From an uncultured Bacteroidota bacterium (GTDB taxonomy: Bacteria; Bacteroidota; Bacteroidia; Chitinophagales; Chitinophagaceae), in NCBI GenBank assembly GCA_946479055.1, contig CAMLEX010000138.1:1-9532 (forward strand): DNA of 9,532 bases, read 5' to 3'. Position 1 is the first letter of the stretch, and each line of letters opens with the position of its first letter. Made by a program: the position numbers and the translations under genes. Below are positions 5,377 through 9,532 of the stretch, piece after piece. The notes beneath the pieces were generated by a model. That model was not told the origin of the DNA and made no database searches. It saw only the letters and a list, made by a program, of their open reading frames with translations.

Positions 5377-6834
5377 TTACTTGCGGCTCACTACAACTTT
5401 TTCTACAGTTTGTATGCCTGTTTCGCGACTTACAATACGCAGGTGATAGATACCTGAAGTAAGGTTGTCGATTTGGATATTATTATAAACCGCTTTCCAT
5501 TGTTTAATTACACGGCCTGTCATATCCACCAGGGAAATGTCATGTGTACCATTTGTTTCTTCAAATACAACACTCACTTTGCCATTGCTGCTGGGGGTTG
5601 GATAAACAATCACTTTTGCAGCCTGAGCTTCTCCAAAAACAGATCTTATTTGACTGTATTTAAACTGTCCATCAATATCAATCTGCTTAAGACGATATTG
5701 AGTAACGGCTTTGCTGGCATTCATGTCATCATATTTATAAATTAACCTGGAGTTACTGTTTCCCCCTGCTGCCTGTGATGGAATGAAAGTCAGCTGATTC
5801 CAGACGCCATTTATATTACGTTCTATAGCAAAGCCGTCGTTATTTTGCTCAGAAGAAGTTTCCCATTGCAATACAACGTTTGATTGGTCTCTTTTTGCTG
5901 TAAATGATGAAAAGGTTACCGGCAATAAAGCACAGCTTCCCAGGAAAGTGATATTGTTTTTTGTAATTACAACTGTAGCGGCACCGGCAGCGGTTGCATT
6001 TGCCCTCACAATAATTGGTTTGGTATCATATTGCCCCTGATTAGAGTATGGCAAATACGACAGGCCTGAAAACGTTTGTGTTGTAATCGAGGCTAAATTG
6101 ATTGGGTTGGGCAGTGCAGGGCTTAATGAATTAGTGATATCAATATCTCCGCCATCAATATCTCCATTGTTATTAACATCAATGAAAGCATTTGCTACAA
6201 CAGATTCACTTACAGTAGGGTGCTCATTTTTAAAGCTGAGATTAAGCAGACGTGGCGTAGCGCACTGTTTAATGCCGGAAATAAGGGGGTTATTGAACAG
6301 AATAGTAATCAGCCCGCCATTAACGCAATGTACTGTTTGTCCATCATTCGACTGGCTGGCCCAAACATCTCCTTTAACCGTTACGGGTTGACCACATGTA
6401 GAAAGGTTAATTACTACATTTTTCATGGTGAAAGTATTGCCAGTCTTTGTGAAAGTAACTCCCGTATATTTAACAGGAACACTTGTATTTGGAGGATATT
6501 CATTCCATAAAGCTGCAGAATTATTACCTGGGTTTTTAATTACAATGCTTCCAACAGCACTGGCAAGTTGAGCGATAGTAGGAGGTGCTGTATATGTCAG
6601 TGTAGGGTAATTATTAACCGGCGCAGTTTCCCATAGATGGATAAATGCATATTTGTTTCCGTTGTTAAACGCCGCTGTGAAACTCGCATCGAGAGTGACC
6701 TGGCATCCTCCAACGCCGCTGGTCACATTTTTAATATCAACAGTTAAATTTGACAGAACAGTACATGCCTGTGCCTGCAATTTTACAATACCTGATAACA
6801 CAAGTATTACAACTAATAGTAGATTTTTTTTCAT
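5377..6834 (-). CDS. T9SS-sorted secreted protein with calcium-loop-like motif
   Basis: 485-residue exported protein. Residues 1-23 form a Sec signal peptide (MKKN, hydrophobic core, cut after AQA). The region to about 300 is Asn/Thr/Val-rich beta-type sequence I cannot assign; it contains DVNNNGDIDGGD (219-230), which looks like an EF-hand or dockerin-type calcium loop, and several cysteines. Residues about 303-405 are the fibronectin-like module that usually precedes sorting domains (VTFSSFTAK, WETSSEQNNDGFAIERN). Residues about 406-485 are a type A T9SS sorting domain with the DMTGRVI turn, SGIYHLRI and a basic VVVSRK end; its opening motif is YPTPSSNG rather than YPNPSSNG. Its passenger function is unknown. 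I chose the ATG at 6832-6834; one at 6841-6843 is also possible. Confidence 0.9.
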   Translation of the reverse strand: MKKNLLLVVILVLSGIVKLQAQACTVLSNLTVDIKNVTSGVGGCQVTLDASFTAAFNNGNKYAFIHLWETAPVNNYPTLTYTAPPTIAQLASAVGSIVIKNPGNNSAALWNEYPPNTSVPVKYTGVTFTKTGNTFTMKNVVINLSTCGQPVTVKGDVWASQSNDGQTVHCVNGGLITILFNNPLISGIKQCATPRLLNLSFKNEHPTVSESVVANAFIDVNNNGDIDGGDIDITNSLSPALPNPINLASITTQTFSGLSYLPYSNQGQYDTKPIIVRANATAAGAATVVITKNNITFLGSCALLPVTFSSFTAKRDQSNVVLQWETSSEQNNDGFAIERNINGVWNQLTFIPSQAAGGNSNSRLIYKYDDMNASKAVTQYRLKQIDIDGQFKYSQIRSVFGEAQAAKVIVYPTPSSNGKVSVVFEETNGTHDISLVDMTGRVIKQWKAVYNNIQIDNLTSGIYHLRIVSRETGIQTVEKVVVSRK

Positions 6835-6893
6835 GACGTACATTTTTTTAGTGGGTTTAAAATTTTCGGATCCTGTTTCCATAAGGGTATATT

Positions 6894-6907
6894 ATGAGTT
6901 AACTCAT
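6894..6907. promoter_or_regulatory. Perfect 14-base palindrome ATGAGTTAACTCAT
   Basis: The two 7-base halves are exact reverse complements with no spacer, 60 bases upstream of the chosen ATG of the T9SS gene. This is the size and symmetry of a dimeric repressor or activator site. No regulator is identified. Confidence 0.4.
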
Positions 6908-7010
6908 CCACAATTGATAATGGAAAATCACAGAAAGGATGCGGAGGTATTTGTATAGGAGGGACTTGGTGGCAGCCTGCTCATCGTTATTTACAGTATC
7001 AGAATTTGAC

Positions 7011-7029
7011 AATTGGTCTTTGCCCAATT
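7011..7029. promoter_or_regulatory. Inverted repeat AATTGG-N7-CCAATT
   Basis: Perfect 6-base arms (7011-7016 and 7024-7029) around a 7-base spacer, inside the T9SS gene's leader. Compatible with a dimeric activator site about 180 bases upstream, or an RNA hairpin. No known match. Confidence 0.3.
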
Positions 7030-7345
7030 AACAGCGGAGACCATATACTGAGTTATTATAAATTGCTGATCAGGTACGGATCTTTCAGAAGGAGTGCTAA
7101 TTGATAGCGTTGAATGGATGCTGTAAAAATCAGAAGTATTTTTTAAATATGCAAGAATTACGTAGGATTTTTTCTAAATTATTTTTTTAGCTTCTGTTAT
7201 TTCCCTGTTTTTATCTACGGGTATTTACTATTTAACTATGTGGACAGGTTAAAATGGACCTATACCTTCCGTATTTTCCTTGATGTCGATACTGGTAGTA
7301 AGAATTAGTTCAGGATGAGAGAAATGTTGTTTTCGATGATACTAT

Positions 7346-7389
7346 AAAAAAAGCCCTTGCCCACTATCCAAAATAGTCAGGCAAGGGCT
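7346..7389 (-). terminator. Strong intrinsic terminator of the small membrane protein gene
   Basis: AGCCCTTGCC (7352-7361) pairs perfectly with GGCAAGGGCT (7380-7389), with an inner ACTAT/ATAGT stem (7363-7367 with 7373-7377) closing the loop. On the minus strand a run of T follows (complement of 7346-7352). It begins 15 bases beyond the stop codon of the gene at 7405. Confidence 0.92.
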
Positions 7390-7404
7390 GAAATTGCATA
7401 CTGG

Positions 7405-7695
7405 TTAACGTGAAAGTTTAACGGGTGCTGTTATATTTTTCTTCTGCATATTCTGTATGAACCACATAATGGTAAAGCTGGGAATAAAATCTGTGCCCGG
7501 TAAAAGTTCTTCTATAAAATTACCAAAACCACCCAGTACCCCTTTCCAGCCACCAAAGGTGGACATGAAGATGAGGGAAGAAATGGGCGCCCAGATAATG
7601 TCACCAATTTCACCCAAAAACGGAATGGCATAAGTAGCATACCCAACCAGGTCCATCAGGATACAAAAGATAAGTGAAGGTTGTTGTTTGTTCAT
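7405..7695 (-). CDS. Small conserved membrane protein of unknown function
   Basis: 96 residues with two hydrophobic stretches, about 7-47 (containing IPFLGEIGDIIWAP) and 52-82 (containing LGGFGNFIEELLPGTDFIPS), and a short polar tail. The Gly/Pro/Asp-rich motifs GEIGDIIWAPIS and EELLPGTDFIP are distinctive, and I recall similar small proteins across Bacteroidota and possibly in plant chloroplasts, but I cannot verify that here. No enzyme motif is present. The gene is monocistronic: it has its own promoter-like sequence at 7724-7753 and its own terminator at 7346-7389. The ATG at 7693-7695 follows an A-rich leader with no Shine-Dalgarno. Confidence 0.82.
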   Translation of the reverse strand: MNKQQPSLIFCILMDLVGYATYAIPFLGEIGDIIWAPISSLIFMSTFGGWKGVLGGFGNFIEELLPGTDFIPSFTIMWFIQNMQKKNITAPVKLSR

Positions 7696-7723
7696 TTTCA
7701 GTTTTACTTTTTGCTTTAATATT

Positions 7724-7753
7724 CAAATATGCTGCCATGTTTAAAACAGCAAA
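7724..7753 (-). promoter_or_regulatory. Bacteroidota-type promoter of the small membrane protein gene
   Basis: On the minus strand TTTG (complement of 7750-7753) is separated by 18 bases from CATATTTG (complement of 7724-7731), a 5-of-6 match to the fixed bases of TAnnTTTG. This places the transcript start roughly 20 bases before the ATG at 7695. It is the best promoter match of this type in the window. Confidence 0.55.
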
Positions 7754-7894
7754 TAGTAGAAGAAAACGAAGACAAAATAGTTGCAGGAAAAAAGTTTGTG
7801 GTTGGATTGTTTTTAATATGAGTATGTATTATTTAAATCATATATGCATTTTAAAACAAGCAAATTTTTAACTTGTTAAACTTCGGTTAACCAC

Positions 7895-7937
7895 AAAAAA
7901 AGCCAGGCAAATTATAAACCTGCCAGGCTCTTTTTTT
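7895..7937 (-). terminator. Bidirectional-type terminator of the SnoaL-like gene
   Basis: AGCCAGGCA (7901-7909) pairs with TGCCAGGCT (7921-7929) except for a central A/A mismatch. A7 on one side (7895-7901) and T7 on the other (7931-7937) give U-tracts in both directions. It lies about 22 bases past the stop of the gene at 7960, its evident client; no plus-strand gene arrives here. Confidence 0.85.
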
Positions 7938-7959
7938 CAAATCTTTTTAAAACAAGTCT

Positions 7960-8334
7960 TTAATAGAAAAACTGTTCTTTAACGATCTTGCCGTCTTTTA
8001 CTTCATATACAGCGATCTCATCCATCTTCGTCCGGCCCATTCCTTTCATGGTTGCATCCAGTCCCATAGCTACAGCAAAATGATTACCAGCTACTACAGG
8101 ATCGGTAGAATACCCACCGTGCATCTCTTCTACCATTTCATTGAATTGTTTAGCTTTTTCTTTAATAGCTGAGAGGCCCTGAACGGATTGTAAGCCGGGC
8201 GATGTGGGAGGTTCAACACTGGCTGCATTGTCAGCAAACAATTCATCCTGTATTTTCTCCCAATTACCTTCTTTGGCAAGCTCATTAAATCTTGCAGCTA
8301 CTTCTGCGGTTGTTCTTGTTTGTTCGGCGATCAT
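7960..8334 (-). CDS. SnoaL-like / NTF2-fold protein
   Basis: 124-residue soluble protein with the small alpha+beta cone pattern: an N-terminal helix (TAEVAARFNELAKEGNWEKI), the ELFADNAASVEPP strand entry at 31-43, the GLSAIKEKAKQFNEM helix at 53-67, then strands carrying HFAVAMGLDATMKG (85-98) and MDEIAVYEVKDGKIVKEQFFY at the end. The closing E-x-x-x-Y-E-V-K-D-G-K-I pattern is typical of SnoaL-like polyketide-cyclase-related proteins and orphan NTF2 proteins of unknown ligand. No catalytic Asp/His set is evident, so the function is open. The ATG sits one base from a strong inverted repeat (8336-8376), and the gene ends at its own terminator. Confidence 0.87.
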   Translation of the reverse strand: MIAEQTRTTAEVAARFNELAKEGNWEKIQDELFADNAASVEPPTSPGLQSVQGLSAIKEKAKQFNEMVEEMHGGYSTDPVVAGNHFAVAMGLDATMKGMGRTKMDEIAVYEVKDGKIVKEQFFY

Positions 8335-8335
8335 G

Positions 8336-8376
8336 GTTTTAGTTTTTAGTTGTTAATGGATACTAAAAGCTAAAAC
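8336..8376. repeat. Heptamer repeat dyad D at the SnoaL-like start codon
   Basis: GTTTTAG-TTTTTAG (8336-8349) is mirrored by CTAAAAG-CTAAAAC (8363-8376) with one G/T wobble, around a 13-base loop. Each arm is two 7-base units. It begins one base from the ATG (8332-8334) and so would place the ribosome landing site inside a 14-pair stem if transcription starts upstream of it. Confidence 0.75.
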
Positions 8377-8440
8377 AATTTTTTCATATCAGGGGTTAAA
8401 GAATTATGAAGCCGGAAAATTTGGGGATGAATGAATCTGT

Positions 8441-8482
8441 TGTTACCAATTACCTGTTACCGGTAACGAGTAACTGGTAAAC
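8441..8482. repeat. Heptamer repeat palindrome E (NNTTACC x3, GGTAACN x3)
   Basis: Three units TGTTACC, AATTACC, TGTTACC (8441-8461) are followed without a spacer by GGTAACG, AGTAACT, GGTAAAC (8462-8482), making a 42-base imperfect palindrome with a strict 7-base period. It ends two bases from the stop codon of the methyltransferase gene (8485-8487). It probably forms the 3' hairpin of that transcript, though there is no T-tract. Confidence 0.85.
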
Positions 8483-8484
8483 TT

Positions 8485-9531
8485 TTATTTATCCCTGCTG
8501 CCCTTGTATAATTCATACTCCAGCAAACGGCAATCAATGGTGCTGGTATAAAACTCGATCCGGCGGTTTGCTTTCAGTCCTATTTTTTTGGCAAGATCAA
8601 GGTTGCCGGTGAATACGTAGCCAAAATAGCCTCCGCATTTTTGTTTCATAAAATCCCCGATCCGGGCATAGGTTTTTTCAAGTTCATCCACCTGGCCCAG
8701 CCGCTCTCCATATTCAGGATTGACAAACATAACACCAGGCATATTCTCTGGTATTTCTGTAGTGGCAAAATCGCAGACAGAAAAATTAATCAGTTTGGCG
8801 ACACCTGCCGCGACAGCATTTTTCTTCGCATTTTCAATAGCTCTGTCGCTATAGTCTGTTGCAATAATGCGCAAGCCCGGTACATCAATGATCTGTTCTT
8901 CCAGCAATGCATCCTCCTGCAGGTAAATCGTTTCGTCATAACCCTCCAAATGCATGAATGCATAATTGGTTCTGAATAAACCGGGACGACGATTAGTAGC
9001 TATCAATGCAGCTTCGATAGCAACGGTTCCGGAACCGCACATAGGATTTACAAAAGGCGAAACCCTGTCCCAGCGGGTGGCATAGATGGTGGCTGCCGCC
9101 AGCGACTCCAGCATAGGAGCCAGACCGGGTATTTTGCGATAGCCATGTCTTGCAAGCGAATCGCCGGAAGTATCAATAAAAATTTCGGCTTCATCATTTT
9201 TCCAGAACAAATTGATGACTGCGCCGGTCAATTCAGATCCTGTGGAGGGGCGGGTCCCTCTTTTTTCCCGCAACCTGTCTACAATAGCATCTTTTACCCG
9301 CAGATTGGCAAACATGCTATTATTGATCGTTGGATTATTTACATTACTGGTGATGGAAAAATAACCGGGATCGGGTAATATCGTTTCCCATGGATAACTG
9401 ATAAGGTTGTTGTAAATATCATTTGCGTCTGTTGCTTCAAATTGTTTCAAACTATATAAAACCTGGCTGGCGCAGCGGAGGTTCAGATTTAATTTTATGC
9501 AATCATTGATAGTCCCCAATAAACGTACACC
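8485..9531 (-). CDS. RlmL-like THUMP-domain RNA methyltransferase, 5' end outside window
   Basis: Class I SAM-dependent RNA methyltransferase of the YcbY-N/RlmL type, expected to methylate a guanine N2 of 23S rRNA (the exact base is inferred from family). Counting from the TTG at 9519: about 1-95 are the THUMP-side RNA-binding part; NPMCGSGT (158-165) is the SAM-binding motif I; D222 in ATDYS is the ribose-binding acid; NPEYGER (267-273) is the catalytic motif IV in a variant of NPPY; IDCRLLEYELY closes the fold. The TTG at 9519 is not the start: the frame continues as GVRL to the window edge, matching the internal context of family members, so roughly 40 residues are missing. It ends next to the heptamer palindrome at 8441-8482. 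Confidence 0.92.
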   Translation of the reverse strand, partial: GVRLLGTINDCIKLNLNLRCASQVLYSLKQFEATDANDIYNNLISYPWETILPDPGYFSITSNVNNPTINNSMFANLRVKDAIVDRLREKRGTRPSTGSELTGAVINLFWKNDEAEIFIDTSGDSLARHGYRKIPGLAPMLESLAAATIYATRWDRVSPFVNPMCGSGTVAIEAALIATNRRPGLFRTNYAFMHLEGYDETIYLQEDALLEEQIIDVPGLRIIATDYSDRAIENAKKNAVAAGVAKLINFSVCDFATTEIPENMPGVMFVNPEYGERLGQVDELEKTYARIGDFMKQKCGGYFGYVFTGNLDLAKKIGLKANRRIEFYTSTIDCRLLEYELYKGSRDK

Positions 9532-9532
9532 G

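Larger units (their letters stand above)
6883..7345. other. Long non-coding leader upstream of the T9SS protein gene
   Basis: About 460 bases without a credible gene, bounded by the T9SS gene and by the terminator at 7346-7389. It holds a perfect 14-base palindrome (6894-6907), an inverted repeat AATTGG-N7-CCAATT (7011-7029), and two T-rich tracts that each start with a TACG core (about 7157-7190 and 7215-7237). The only start-stop stretches are 13 codons or fewer and lack a ribosome binding site. The likely role is cis-regulation of the secreted protein. Confidence 0.4.

Noticed and set aside
6098..6510. Two plus-strand ORFs antisense to the T9SS gene
   Set aside because: Shadows of a well-supported gene on the other strand.
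6835..6882. Upstream ATG giving a 16-residue extension before the T9SS signal peptide
   Set aside because: It would bury the signal peptide behind a charged stretch; MKKN followed by a hydrophobic core is a standard Sec start.
7149..7190. 13-codon plus-strand ORF MQELRRIFSKLFF in the T9SS leader
   Set aside because: No ribosome binding site, no promoter or terminator in place, and easily produced by chance in this AT-rich stretch.
7674..7871. Plus-strand ORF of 65 codons
   Set aside because: Overlaps the start and promoter of the small membrane protein gene, has no ribosome binding site or family look, and its composition reflects AT-rich leader DNA.

Overview
This is a low-GC, Bacteroidota-type stretch, most like Chitinophagaceae or a near relative (inferred, not searched). 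Three things point there: a secreted protein with a type IX secretion (T9SS) C-terminal sorting domain, TTTG/TAnnTTTG-like promoters, and the absence of Shine-Dalgarno sequences at all seven minus-strand start codons visible in the window.

Layout. A long plus-strand membrane gene of the FUSC (YccS/YhfK-like) family enters from the left edge and ends at 2026. Between it and the next gene lies a small plus-strand unit: promoter-like sequence, a perfect Shine-Dalgarno, a 15-codon ORF and a strong intrinsic terminator. From 2319 to the right edge all eight genes are on the minus strand. In transcription order they are an RlmL-like rRNA methyltransferase (cut by the right edge), a SnoaL-like/NTF2-fold protein, a small conserved membrane protein, a T9SS-sorted secreted protein, a YafY-type HTH/WYL regulator, a DinB-family protein, a DUF1579-like protein and a NIPSNAP-family protein. 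Clear terminators follow the SnoaL-like and small membrane genes, and a less certain one follows the T9SS gene, so the right half looks mostly like single-gene units. WYL, DinB, DUF1579-like and NIPSNAP form a run of small stress- or metabolite-type genes behind a ligand-sensing-type regulator. Their functional link is inference.

The most unusual content is between genes. Five intergenic spots carry degenerate repeats with a 7-base period arranged as inverted repeats (2249-2318, 3011-3095, 3778-3863, 8336-8376, 8441-8482). Each uses a different heptamer word, and several sit directly against a stop or start codon. The second is the Shine-Dalgarno-led micro-ORF at 2125-2172, an outlier in this window. 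I see no tRNA, rRNA, insertion sequence, CRISPR array or phage gene.
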